The position numbers were made by a program, and so were the translations under genes. The notes under the pieces are model-generated. The model searched no databases. It worked only from the letters and a program-made list of their open reading frames with translations, and was not told the origin of the DNA. Of a stretch of 64,000 bases of DNA, positions 45,222-53,765 are shown one piece after another. Positions within the stretch are counted from its first letter, which is position 1. Every line of letters starts with the position of its first letter. The stretch spans positions 461,313-525,312 of the forward strand of contig CAUYUJ010018560.1 in NCBI GenBank assembly GCA_963575745.1, given 5' to 3'. The DNA is from Prorocentrum cordatum (Eukaryota; Sar; Dinophyceae; Prorocentrales; Prorocentraceae).

Positions 45222-45904
45222 GCGCCACGAGCTGAACGCTGCGCACCGTGCAGAGATCGGTTACAAGCTGGTTCGCGAAGCTGTGCTCTGTCTTCTCCGA
45301 CATCAGCCATGGTTCTCTGTTTTATTGGCTGCTGAGTCCAGATATCCTGTCATTTGTTGGTGCCTTGCCTATTGCTCTCTCGTCGCTCGCCCGCTCGTGC
45401 AATCGCACTTCCATAGGGCGGTGACTTGTAGGCAGAGCGGGGCAGGTTTGCACAATCCGATTTCAATCGTTGGCTCTGCTTACGCACATGTGGAAGTTGG
45501 AGTGGAAGGGCACACCACAAACTCAACACTACTTTATCGCCCTGACTGTTGCGACCTGCGTCGTCCCCATGATGCTTACGCCTGGCTGTTCCAACGTATT
45601 GTCGGCTTCTCCCCTGACCTGGCGCTCTGAACCTCCACTCTCCTGTTTGGGTCTAACCCCAACGCGCCGCCGAGTGCAATTCGGAACGCACATGTCCATC
45701 TCAGGACTTGGCAAACTGCCACAGGTGCTTTCCAGACTTCTGGGAAGGATGCTGAGGTGACAGAGCAAGGCAGGAGCGGACAGGATGAAGCCTGCCCCCC
45801 TGGCTGTGGTTGCACTAATGGATTCCTGCTCGGCTTCTCAACGACTTTCGTGTGGGCCCTCTGGGTTTCCGCCGGTGCTCGCTCGTCGCCGCCTCGCACG
45901 CAGG
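45222..45904. other. lower-GC unassigned DNA
   Basis: A plus-strand frame (to 45630) and minus-strand frames both look moderately protein-like, and I cannot choose. No domain is recognised. Confidence 0.4.
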
Positions 45905-46130
45905 CTGCAGCACAACCCTGCACCACACAGCTGGCACCACACAGATTGCACCACGTGGGGTCCACCACCTCGTTCGCACCACGAAGCTTGCACCACGTAG
46001 ATTGCACCACCCAGCCTGCACCACATAGCTTCCACCATTTAGCTAGCACCACAAAGCTTCCATCACATCGAGTACACTACGTGTATTCCACCACGTAGTT
46101 TGCACCTCATAGCTGCTTCCACATGGTATG
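45905..46130 (+). repeat. TGCACCACGTAG minisatellite, about 15 bp
   Basis: About 15 degenerate units such as GCACCACACAGATT, GCACCACGTAGATT and CCACCACGTAGTTT. Inverted relatives lie at 37928-38032. Confidence 0.92.
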
Positions 46131-46456
46131 CACCACATACCACAGTGCTTCCGCCGTGGGACGCGGAGGAGGAAGCTGGCGGAGCTGCAGCAGCAGGCGG
46201 CACGGGGAAGATAAGACATAGTTTGCGTGCTCCTTTTGTCCGCGCCACCGCCTCTGTCCGCGGTCCGCCCCCCACCCCCACCCTTTCCCAACCCCTTCCT
46301 CGTCCCCCTCGGGCCCCACACCGAGACATCCTCAAGCTTCCAGACCGACCCCTGGAGAGCGCCCCCACCCGCTCCACCCCTTCGCAAACAACCAATGGAA
46401 ACAACAGGAGACCTCTGGAAACCTCAACGTCGTCGTCACCCTGGCACCCCCCCCCC
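46131..46456. other. unassigned region upstream of the retrotransposon
   Basis: Pyrimidine-rich toward 46456. No gene seen. Confidence 0.45.
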
Positions 46457-46521
46457 ATACTCCTCCCTCCTCCGTCTTTCTCCTCCTCCTCCTCCTCCTC
46501 CTTCTCCATCCCCCCCCCCAG
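46457..46521 (+). promoter_or_regulatory. polypyrimidine tract and AG directly before the spliced leader
   Basis: A CT-rich run (TCCTCCTCCTCCTCC, CCCCCCCCCC) ends in CAG at 46519-46521, and the spliced-leader copy begins at the next base. This is what a trans-splice acceptor looks like. Whether it is used at this locus is inference. It could equally be flanking (CCT)n into which the element inserted. Confidence 0.55.
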
Positions 46522-46543
46522 ACCGTAGCCATTTTGGCTCAAG
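46522..46543 (+). other. DinoSL: genomic copy of the full dinoflagellate spliced leader (22 nt)
   Basis: The 22 bases match the dinoflagellate spliced leader consensus (D-CCGTAGCC-ATTTTGGCTCAAG) at every position, with A at the variable first base. It is not an SL RNA gene: no GT donor follows. Instead a second leader fragment follows, so this is a reverse-transcribed mRNA 5' end. Confidence 0.96.
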
Positions 46544-46558
46544 CCATTTTGGCTCAAG
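46544..46558 (+). other. truncated spliced-leader relic (15 nt)
   Basis: CCATTTTGGCTCAAG follows the full leader without a gap. It is exactly what remains when a new leader is spliced onto the AG inside CCGTAG of an older genomic leader. It therefore records an earlier round of trans-splicing and reintegration. Confidence 0.96.
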
Positions 46559-46707
46559 GGGCTGGCTCGAGGCGAGCTGGCTGCAGCGGCCCCTTTCTTC
46601 CTCACAATGATCCGTCCACGACAGTGCGTGGCCCGCGCGCCCAGCCAGATGGGCCTTCTTGCACTACTCCTTTTCGGGACAGGACTACTGCTACTGAAGG
46701 AAGCGGC

Positions 46708-47871
46708 ATGGCGCGCGGCAAATACTTGGTCTGCCCGTGGCACGGCTGCAACGGCTGGGCCTGGGCCGACCGCGGGGCTTCCCACTGCACTCGCTGTGGC
46801 TCGAAGCTCGCCGCGAAGAAGATGGTTTCCAACGATGACATTCCCCCAGGAGGAGGTGGTGGAGTACGACCAGGCCGCCCACGGTCAGTCAACTTCGAAG
46901 GAGAACGAGATGCAGGGCATAAAGCAGGTGGACGGCGAGGGGGACGTTGGCGAGGTCGCTCGCGTGATCCCCAAGGTGCTGCCGCAGAAGAACCACCTGC
47001 CCGCGAAGAGACCACCACCGAGAAGTTCACGGACGGCAGCAAGCAGCAGGACTCCAGCGGGTCCGCCATCGAGCTCGCGCAGGCGCAGATGGTCTTCTGG
47101 AAGCAGTGGGAGGGCGACGCCAGCCAGGAGTATAAGGATGCGGTCGAAGGTTTCAAACGTGCTAAGCTGGTGGCACTACAAGACAAAACACCTGATCAAC
47201 AAGTCCAGAGCGTCACCGACCAGTTGGCGCAGGCGAAACGCAAGCATGGTCAGTGCAGGAACACGGTCAACCAGCTCACCCAGCAGCTGGTCACGATCGC
47301 CGACAAGCACAAGAACGCGCTCGAGGAGTACGGCCAGGCGACGGGCGAGGTGCAGAGGCTCCAGGTGCAGCTGCAGGTGGCCCAGCAGGCGGCTGCGCAG
47401 AAGGCAGTGCAGGAAGTGCCCATATCTGAGGCGATGCGCACGCTCATCGCGACCAGAATCGACAAGCCAATGGACCACATCCCCGAAGAGCTGGACAAGC
47501 ACTTGCTGGCGGTGGCGCAGGTGCTGGAGACAATCGAGACGAAGCAGAAGAGCGAGGACGCTGCGGCTAAGGCCGCGGCATCCACCAAGGCGAGCGAAGA
47601 CGCAGATGCCCACCCCCTCCCCAAGGTTGGCGAGAAGGCTGAGGATGATGATGACCTGGCGCACGTTGCCCAACCAGTCCCAGGAGACGACGACGATGAA
47701 GCGATGGAGGCTGCGCGCAAACGAGCTGCCGACGCACTCCAGATCAGCCAGGAGGGCATTGCCAAGGCGGACTTGGACAGCGAAGAGGCCAGCAAGAAGC
47801 TCAAGCTCTCGGCGACGGCTGCAGCACCCTCAGCTGGCAAAGGGAGTGGCGCTCGCTCGTCTCGCGGGTAG
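46708..47871 (+). CDS. retrotransposon ORF1 protein, zinc finger plus coiled coil
   Basis: The ATG at 46708 gives 387 residues. The start is chosen because it is the first ATG in this frame after the leader. The frame is open upstream only through leader and UTR. Residues 9-30 form a C-x4-C-x12-C-x2-C zinc motif with a Trp-rich middle (C9, C14, C27, C30; GWAWADRG), a form common in dinoflagellate LINE ORF1 proteins. Residues about 130-270 are Gln/Ala/Lys-rich coiled coil (QLAQAKRKHGQC, LQVQLQVAQQAAAQK). The C-terminus is acidic then Lys/Ser-rich. The likely role is binding the element's RNA in a ribonucleoprotein particle. A second frame is open across the same DNA (46607-48016) but is a compositional shadow until it enters the endonuclease. 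Confidence 0.8.
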   Translation: MARGKYLVCPWHGCNGWAWADRGASHCTRCGSKLAAKKMVSNDDIPPGGGGGVRPGRPRSVNFEGERDAGHKAGGRRGGRWRGRSRDPQGAAAEEPPAREETTTEKFTDGSKQQDSSGSAIELAQAQMVFWKQWEGDASQEYKDAVEGFKRAKLVALQDKTPDQQVQSVTDQLAQAKRKHGQCRNTVNQLTQQLVTIADKHKNALEEYGQATGEVQRLQVQLQVAQQAAAQKAVQEVPISEAMRTLIATRIDKPMDHIPEELDKHLLAVAQVLETIETKQKSEDAAAKAAASTKASEDADAHPLPKVGEKAEDDDDLAHVAQPVPGDDDDEAMEAARKRAADALQISQEGIAKADLDSEEASKKLKLSATAAAPSAGKGSGARSSRG

Positions 47872-48540
47872 CCTGAGGATCACCACGAACAATGGCAGTT
47901 GTTGGCAGCAGGTGAAGACGTACATTCGTTCAGCTGCCTCTGGGGGCGAGAGTGTGATATGTGCGCAGGAGACCAAGCTATGCACAGAGCAGTCCATCGT
48001 TTATGCTAGTCAATGATGTGAACGGCATGGATGGGAAGCCATATTTGAGACAGGCTCATTCAGCTCTACGGGGACCCCGACTTCTGGAGTTTGCGTTTTG
48101 TTCAGGAGTGGACGGGACCTTCTGGGATTCAGGATATGAAAGTGCCCAGGGAAGCTCAGGACATGGTTCCTCAGGGACGCCTGGTCGGTGCAAGGGTAGA
48201 GCTGCCTGGGCTTGGTGTCATAGGAATTCTTTCCGTGTACATGCAGGCCAGCACAGGCCTGAACGAGACCAGTATGAACCTCTTGGCGGCCACCGCCATA
48301 CTTCAGCATGAATACCAGATTCCAATCTTGTAGCTGGGGGCTACAACGTGAGTCCTAGCAAGCTGCAGAAGAATGACCTCATACAGCGCGCAGACATGCA
48401 GATCATATATCCCCCCTCCCCGACATGCAGAGCCAAGACTTCACAATCATGTTTGGATTACTTTGTTCACAGTAGGTGTCTCCAGCATGTGCTCAACTCA
48501 CCTCAGGTTCATGTGTCCTATCCCCTGTCACCACATCGTC
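47865..48540 (+). pseudogene. LINE apurinic-type endonuclease domain, frameshifted
   Basis: This enzyme would nick the target DNA to prime reverse transcription. It is split over three frames. Frame 2 (about 47868-48016) has NNGSCWQQVKTYI and CAQETKL, the Asn- and Glu-containing motifs that start the exonuclease-endonuclease-phosphatase fold. Frame 1 (about 48061-48332) has GRLVGARVELPGLGVIGILS then VYMQ, the central strands. Frame 3 (about 48327-48540) has VAGGYNVSPSKL and SPHRPVSV, corresponding to the family's GDFN and SDH motifs. Besides the frame changes, two catalytic positions look altered: GGYN for GDFN, and SPH for SDH. I expect no active product from this copy. The SPH form may be normal in this lineage. 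Confidence 0.8.
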
Positions 48541-48937
48541 CTGTCAGTGTTCAGCCCGAGACTGGCGAGGATTTCACAGTCCTTGTCTTGTGCAAGCCGC
48601 AGCGGCTGCCTACCAAGCCTGTCTTTGGCCCCAGATTGCCAGAGCGCGACTGGATTGCCACAGAAGCTGCCCTAGACGCTGCCGAAGCCATCCTCAACAG
48701 GAGCTTTGATAGACCGATCCAGGGGGGGAAACAACGGGTGCTCGACGAAGTTTATCACTACCTGGCCAGGGATTTGGAAGTTACGATCGCGGGTTTGACG
48801 GACACCGTTTTGAAACGCAGTTCTAGACCTCGAGCGCGCCTCTTAGGGTCACATGGGTCCAAGCGAAACAGTTTCCGAAGACACATCGGGCGGCGTGAAA
48901 TTCCCAGGCAGGCCCGCCCCGATGGCTTCGGAATGTC

Positions 48938-51490
48938 GTGCAGCAGTTCTACTTCACCCTCGCGAAGCTAGATGCTAGCGCCCTGACCGATCTTTTTGCG
49001 TGCCTAGAGGACCCCCCGAACGAGTTTTGCGAGATAGAGACGCTCCGCGAGTGCTTAGAGACTACCCACCAGACCCTCAATTTCCTTGTCCTGGACGTGG
49101 AAGCCAAGGTCCTGGAGATTTCCCATGTGAGGCAAGTGTTGGACGATGTGTTGGAGGCCATCAATAAGAGCCTCGATGTCGAGATAGACCTGGAAAAACG
49201 TTCCGCCAATAAAGCCTGGCGCGAGTGGGTGCATATTGGGACGCAAGGAAACGGAGGGTGGGCTCACCGATGGACTAAGATGCTTGGCGCGTGGAACCCC
49301 AACGAGGTCCCCTGGAAAGGCACTTGGACTGGTAGACCCTCGCGCGACTTGGAACGCGAGGCCGATCGACTTGGAGAGCTTTGGGACACGACCTACCACA
49401 GGCCCCGCTATCATGTCCCCGCTGGCCCTCATGAGCCCTCTCTACCACCCATCAAGCCCCAGCACCTCATAGACGCCGCTAAACGCTTTTCACATACGAC
49501 AGCTTCGACATGGGATGGGTTCCACCCGAAGCATTTTCAGAGTCTGAATTTGGAGCAGGCTGCGCTGGTCTGCCGATATTTGCACCTGGTCGAGAAGATA
49601 GGTGCGATGCCCACCCAGCTGCAGGCAGTTGTCTCGGTTTTGATCCCCAAGACCAAAGCGAAGCCAGAGGCCAAGACTATGGCCCAGTTCCGAGGAATAG
49701 GGATGATGCCTGGGCTTTACCGAATATGGTACAAGGCCCGACAAATGGAAGCGAGACAATGGGAGGCTAAGCACCGCCGACCTTTCTTGGCCCACCAGGC
49801 GGGCAAGAACATCACCGAAATAGTCTTTCGCCAGAGCCTCAAGGCTGAGAATGGAGTGGCCTGCCAAGACCCACTCCATTCAGGCGCGGTGCTGTGGGAC
49901 CTCAGCAACTACTACGAGCACATCAGCCACCAGAAGCTGATAGAGAGGGCCCCCGCTACCGGCTTTAGCAGCGTCTTGCTGAAGGTCAGTTTAAACCAGT
50001 ACAGTAGCACGAGACTGGCGGCCACCAGAGACTTGGTCCAGCTGGTGGACCACCCCACACGCGGCATCGCAGCTGGATGTGGTTGGGCCACGTTTTTGGT
50101 ACAAGTTTACAGTTTGAGTCCCCTGGGCGCCTGGACCGAAGCAAACTCCAAGGGCACGGGCCTCCAGATGTTCATTGACGATTTATTCCTGGGGCAGCAA
50201 CGCCGAGATCCCCAGGCCCTAGTACGACAATTGCAACACTCTGCGGCTAGGCTAGCCGTGCTGGTTACGGAAGAGCTCGAGTGCAAGTTGGCGCTACACA
50301 AAGCTCAGGTTATTGCTTCTACCGCCAGACTGCGAAGACAAATTAGGAAGGCCCTCGGGAAGTATGCGGGGCCCCAGGATGCCCGCAGTGCCACCTATCT
50401 TGGGATCGACAGTGCTGCGGGGGCCTCGAGGCTCCAAGTACGACGACGTGTAGCTAAAGCGACCCTGTACAAGCGCTCTGCTAAACATAAACGACGGCGA
50501 CGCCGAATACGAGCGGTCAAGATAGCTGGAGGCGACACCAGAAAGCTTTGGGAGACGGGGCTCCAGCAAGCCCTTACGTATGGCACTGAGGCTGTCGGCA
50601 TGGATCCCCAGGAGCTCCAGAATCTCCAGACGGAATATTTGAAAGTAGCGGGGCCCCGATGCGCGACGAGAAGTAGACCCTTAAGCCTGGCGGTACTAGG
50701 AGACCCTACGTGGCGAGCAGGGCTAGGCCCTGCCCTGACTTGGTCGACCATGATCTGGCGAGCTGCGACGAGACCCAGCCACCCTCGAGAACTACTTGAG
50801 CTGAAAAGCCTAGCCGAGCCAAAGTTTCTGAACCAGCCTAGGAAGTGGGCGGCCGAGCGAGGCCCCTTTGGGGCCGCCTGTCTGTCCCCCCGACGGATAG
50901 GCTGGAGTTTTGTTTCTGTTTTGGAGGTGCAGGATGCGAATGGGTATCGGTGCCCACTCACAACATGCACTCCCAGAATGATTGCCCAGAAAATGCAAGA
51001 GGCCTGGGAGCAGGCCATCCACAGGAAAGCCGCCAAGAAACTCGGTTACCCCCAGGAGACCCTTGACGTCAGCATCGCCCGAAAAATGTTGGCTGGGAAG
51101 ACGCTGCCAAAGAAAGCCAGATCCACCCTTCTTAGTTTTCTCACCCAGAGTACCTGGACCAACGCGCGCTTGCAGCGAGCTGGGTACGACTCTGACGACA
51201 AGTGCCAGCGCGGGCACCCGTGCGATGACTTGCGCCACCGCCTTTTACATTGCTCGCTCAGCGCCCAATTACGTGATTCGTTCACAGCAGACGAACTTGA
51301 CACGATTTCGAAGGTGACGGATCAGGCTGTAGCGTATGGTTTCCAGTTCCAACCTGAATTCGAAACAAGGGCTCCTGACGGGTTTGGCTATGAATATGCC
51401 AGGTTTTGGTGTCGAGACTCGCGAGGCCCTTGCTGGGGAGATTTTTACCGATGGATCCTGTCTCCAACCTGGAGGGTACAAAAATTGTAA
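48938..51490 (+). CDS. LINE reverse transcriptase, catalytic core intact
   Basis: An 850-codon frame. The first codon at 48938 is GTG and no ATG precedes it in frame. The natural protein must begin upstream and reach this frame through a shift near 48925-48935, where frame 3 sequence (RQARPDGFG) continues in sense as NVVQQFYFTLAK. RT landmarks by residue: LIPK 235-238, FRGIGMM 251-257, motif A WDLSNYYEHI with Asp321, motif B-like GIAAGC 376-381, motif C FIDD 412-415 with Asp414/Asp415. These three Asp residues bind the catalytic metals. FIDD replaces the usual YADD/FADD. A basic thumb-like region follows (KRSAKHKRRRRRIRAVKI), then a long C-terminal region with a DKCxxxxPCDDLxHRLLHC Cys/His motif. 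The last about 30 codons (after about 51400) are out of frame relative to RNase H. Confidence 0.93.
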   Translation: MQQFYFTLAKLDASALTDLFACLEDPPNEFCEIETLRECLETTHQTLNFLVLDVEAKVLEISHVRQVLDDVLEAINKSLDVEIDLEKRSANKAWREWVHIGTQGNGGWAHRWTKMLGAWNPNEVPWKGTWTGRPSRDLEREADRLGELWDTTYHRPRYHVPAGPHEPSLPPIKPQHLIDAAKRFSHTTASTWDGFHPKHFQSLNLEQAALVCRYLHLVEKIGAMPTQLQAVVSVLIPKTKAKPEAKTMAQFRGIGMMPGLYRIWYKARQMEARQWEAKHRRPFLAHQAGKNITEIVFRQSLKAENGVACQDPLHSGAVLWDLSNYYEHISHQKLIERAPATGFSSVLLKVSLNQYSSTRLAATRDLVQLVDHPTRGIAAGCGWATFLVQVYSLSPLGAWTEANSKGTGLQMFIDDLFLGQQRRDPQALVRQLQHSAARLAVLVTEELECKLALHKAQVIASTARLRRQIRKALGKYAGPQDARSATYLGIDSAAGASRLQVRRRVAKATLYKRSAKHKRRRRRIRAVKIAGGDTRKLWETGLQQALTYGTEAVGMDPQELQNLQTEYLKVAGPRCATRSRPLSLAVLGDPTWRAGLGPALTWSTMIWRAATRPSHPRELLELKSLAEPKFLNQPRKWAAERGPFGAACLSPRRIGWSFVSVLEVQDANGYRCPLTTCTPRMIAQKMQEAWEQAIHRKAAKKLGYPQETLDVSIARKMLAGKTLPKKARSTLLSFLTQSTWTNARLQRAGYDSDDKCQRGHPCDDLRHRLLHCSLSAQLRDSFTADELDTISKVTDQAVAYGFQFQPEFETRAPDGFGYEYARFWCRDSRGPCWGDFYRWILSPTWRVQKL

Positions 51491-52667
51491 CGTAGCTGGG
51501 TGGTCAGTGGTGGCCATCGATGGCCACGGTGACGTGTTTGCATACCTCATCGGGCGTGTGGGTAAATACCCCCCCTCCTCCCCTGCTGCTGAGCACTGTG
51601 CTGTGCTTGCTGCTGGTCTCAATGCTCACCCACACGCCCAAATGTTTGTAGATTACCCAGGAGCCATAGACGTGCACCGAAAGGAAAGTTTCTCGCGGTC
51701 CGATTTTTACGGGGCCTCCAAGGTCCTCGGTGGCGATTGCGCTACCCCCTTGGGCCCAAGGCTAAACAATATTAAAGCGCACGTCAATATTAAGGAGCTC
51801 CCAGAGTATAGTCCTGAGTGGCGACGAGCCAAAGGCAACGATGCAGCTGACAGATATGCGAAGATCGCCGCTGCTAGAGTCTCCCAACCGAGTCAGCTTG
51901 AGACCGAGTTGCAGGAAGGCCAGAGCGAGCTACTGGTCAAGTTTCTGACTTACGTTTCAGAAGCCTTGCAGTTATGGCCACCTGTAGCCCCCAAGGTTGG
52001 TGCCAAAGCTTTTGACAAACCGATGCAGAGTTTGAACCCGCCCACTGGGGCCGCGTCGGCTGGCCTCTCGTGGGGCCTGGTACCTCCCCCTCCTCCGCCG
52101 AGGTCCCCTCTCGCCTCCGATATTCAGCGTCGAAAGCATCAGTGGCACCCCTGGGGGAAGAGTTTCATATGTGCCGCCTGCCGCCACAGTTGCGCTCCTA
52201 GTGCGGTTAAGGCCAGGCGTGACCAAGAGGACTGCCCTGGCTACTGCGAGTTTCACAGTAGCCTTGCGAGCAATCCGCGAGGCCACAATCTCTATTTCTT
52301 TGGCTACGAAGACGAATGCAGTCCCTTGAGCCTGATGTTGTGCTGGACCTGTGGAGCCTTCACCGAGAGCACCAGCGGCCTAGCAGACGAATGTCCTGGA
52401 GAGCCCCCTAATCACGGTAGACGTCTGCAAAAGCAGAGAGCCGCGGAGGGTAGACATCCCAAGGGGGCCGCGAATTCACCAATTGTTTTGCGTTCACCGA
52501 TCCCTCTGGCCCAGCTGGTGAAAGAACTGGCTGGGACGAACCCCACCGACCTCGAGATTGGTAATCCGAGTGGGGGAAGTGCCGCCTGGGACGTTTCACG
52601 AGACGAGAGCCATCCGCCTGTCTCCGAGGTCGCCCTCGCTTGCCAGGAAAGCCCCCCAGAGGGGTAG
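51336..52667 (+). CDS. LINE RNase H domain plus C-terminal Cys-rich domain
   Basis: The 443-codon frame is one base ahead of the RT frame. The two overlap at 51336-51490, and sense switches from RT to RNase H around 51380-51440, so a +1 shift (mutation or ribosomal) is needed for a fusion. The ATG at 51336 is the first in the frame but lies within RT-coding DNA and is unlikely to be a real start. RNase H carboxylates are all present: Asp39 (IFTDGSC), Glu86 (AAEHCAV), Asp106 (FVDYPG), Asp169 (GNDAADRYAK). The enzyme removes template RNA during DNA synthesis. Residues about 268-350 hold Cys pairs (FICAACRHSC, CPGYCEFH, LCWTCGAF, DECPG) suggesting a zinc-binding tail. The frame stops at 52667. 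Confidence 0.88.
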   Translation: MVSSSNLNSKQGLLTGLAMNMPGFGVETREALAGEIFTDGSCLQPGGYKNCNVAGWSVVAIDGHGDVFAYLIGRVGKYPPSSPAAEHCAVLAAGLNAHPHAQMFVDYPGAIDVHRKESFSRSDFYGASKVLGGDCATPLGPRLNNIKAHVNIKELPEYSPEWRRAKGNDAADRYAKIAAARVSQPSQLETELQEGQSELLVKFLTYVSEALQLWPPVAPKVGAKAFDKPMQSLNPPTGAASAGLSWGLVPPPPPPRSPLASDIQRRKHQWHPWGKSFICAACRHSCAPSAVKARRDQEDCPGYCEFHSSLASNPRGHNLYFFGYEDECSPLSLMLCWTCGAFTESTSGLADECPGEPPNHGRRLQKQRAAEGRHPKGAANSPIVLRSPIPLAQLVKELAGTNPTDLEIGNPSGGSAAWDVSRDESHPPVSEVALACQESPPEG

Positions 52668-53710
52668 CGGATTGCGGCCCTGGACGGCCACCCCCCTCTT
52701 CAGTCTGAGCGCTGGCCCCCCTCCCCCCAGGCGAGGGCGGGAGTTGGGGCCCGCACGGAAGAGAGCGGAGCCAAGAAACGATGCATGCCAAAAGATCGGG
52801 GACATGATTGACGTATCTCCTTTCCTTCTTGGTTGAAGATTCCGCCTCCTCTTTTGTAAGTCCCCCGTCCCCTATCTCCCTCCGCCTCTTTCTTTTCCCC
52901 ACCTCCAATCTGTCCTCATCATCATCCTTCCCTCCTCGAACTCCTTTTCTCTCCTCCTCCTCCTGCTCCTCCTGCTCCTCCTCCTCCTCCTCCTCCTCCT
53001 CCTCCTCCTCCTCCTCCTCCTCCTCCTCCTCCTCCCTCCTCTTGCTCCTGATCATCCTGCCACCTCATCCTCTCCTTCCCCTCTCCTGCTCCTCTTTCTC
53101 CTCCTCATTGTTGACACTTCTCTTCTCCCTCATTATGATCCTGCACCCGCTTCTCCTCCTCCTCCTCCTCCTCCTCCTCCTCCTCCTCCTCCCCTTCCTC
53201 CTGCACCTCCTCCTCGTCCCTTCCTCATACTCCTCCTCCTCCCCCTCCTGAACCTTCTCAGTTCCCTTCCTCTTTCATCGTCTCCTTCTCCTCGTCCTCT
53301 TGCTCCGAAGAGACTCCGAGAGGCATCCAAGAAGCCTATGGCCTTTCTGTTCATGCTCCGCCTCCTCCTCCTCCTCCTCCTCTTCCTGCTCGTGCTCCTC
53401 TCTCCGCCTTCCCTCGTCCGCCGCGCGTGCCTTGCATTTCGGAGGGAAGCGGCGACACCAGGAGGCCGTGCACCGTTTCGAAGCGCACGTCGTGCCTTGA
53501 GAGGGGCGCCCCGAGGCTTGCCGGACGGGTCATCATTATTCTCCTCGTCTCGCTCCTGGCGCTTCGCTTCATTCATTCTGCTCGTCTCAGTTTTCCCATC
53601 GTCATTCCTCCTTCTTCTCCTCGTTACTTCCATCTTCTTTCTCCTGTATAAGTGTCTTCCTCATGTGTGTCCTCCTCCTCGTCAACCTCCTCCTTCTCGC
53701 CCTCCCCCCT
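52668..53710. other. 3' flank of the retrotransposon: CCT microsatellite and unassigned DNA
   Basis: CCT/CTC tracts at about 52940-53035, 53145-53200 and 53360-53400. Frames here are poly-Ser/Leu or their mirror. I could not locate the retrotransposon's 3' end or a poly-A tail. Confidence 0.6.
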
Positions 53711-53765
53711 CATATGTATGTAGATACATACATAGATACACTCATGCATGCATGCATGCATACAT
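53711..53765. repeat. TATG/CATG microsatellite
   Basis: TACATACATAGATACA then GCATGCATGCATGCATACAT. It marks the point where homology of the minus-strand element (53789-54762) ends. Confidence 0.92.

Larger units (their letters stand above)
46522..52667 (+). mobile_element. non-LTR (LINE-type) retrotransposon with trans-spliced 5' end
   Basis: The order is spliced leader plus relic, ORF1 (zinc finger and coiled coil), apurinic-type endonuclease, reverse transcriptase, RNase H and a C-terminal Cys-rich domain, all on the plus strand within about 6.1 kb. This is the architecture of endonuclease- and RNase H-bearing LINEs. The coding frame changes several times: frame 1 (ORF1), frame 2 then 1 then 3 (endonuclease), frame 2 (RT), frame 3 (RNase H). 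I could not fix the 3' end, because no clear poly-A or target-site duplication is visible after 52667. Pyrimidine-rich microsatellite lies on both sides (46457-46521 and from about 52940). The copy is probably inactive but recent, since the RT frame is open for 850 codons. Confidence 0.93.

Noticed and set aside
44989-45630. Plus-strand frame opposite the coiled-coil frame
   Set aside because: Its first half is the antisense of a well-formed coiled coil. The second half is plausible but lacks a start or domain.
46522-46543. SL RNA gene
   Set aside because: An SL RNA gene needs a GT donor and an intron-like tail after the leader. Here a second leader fragment follows.
46607-48016. 469-codon plus-strand frame overlapping ORF1, with a hydrophobic N-terminus
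   Set aside because: It shadows the well-supported zinc-finger/coiled-coil frame. Only its last about 50 codons (endonuclease start) carry family signal.
53301-53650. Leu/Ser-rich plus-strand frames as transmembrane proteins
   Set aside because: They are translations of CCT/CTC tracts.
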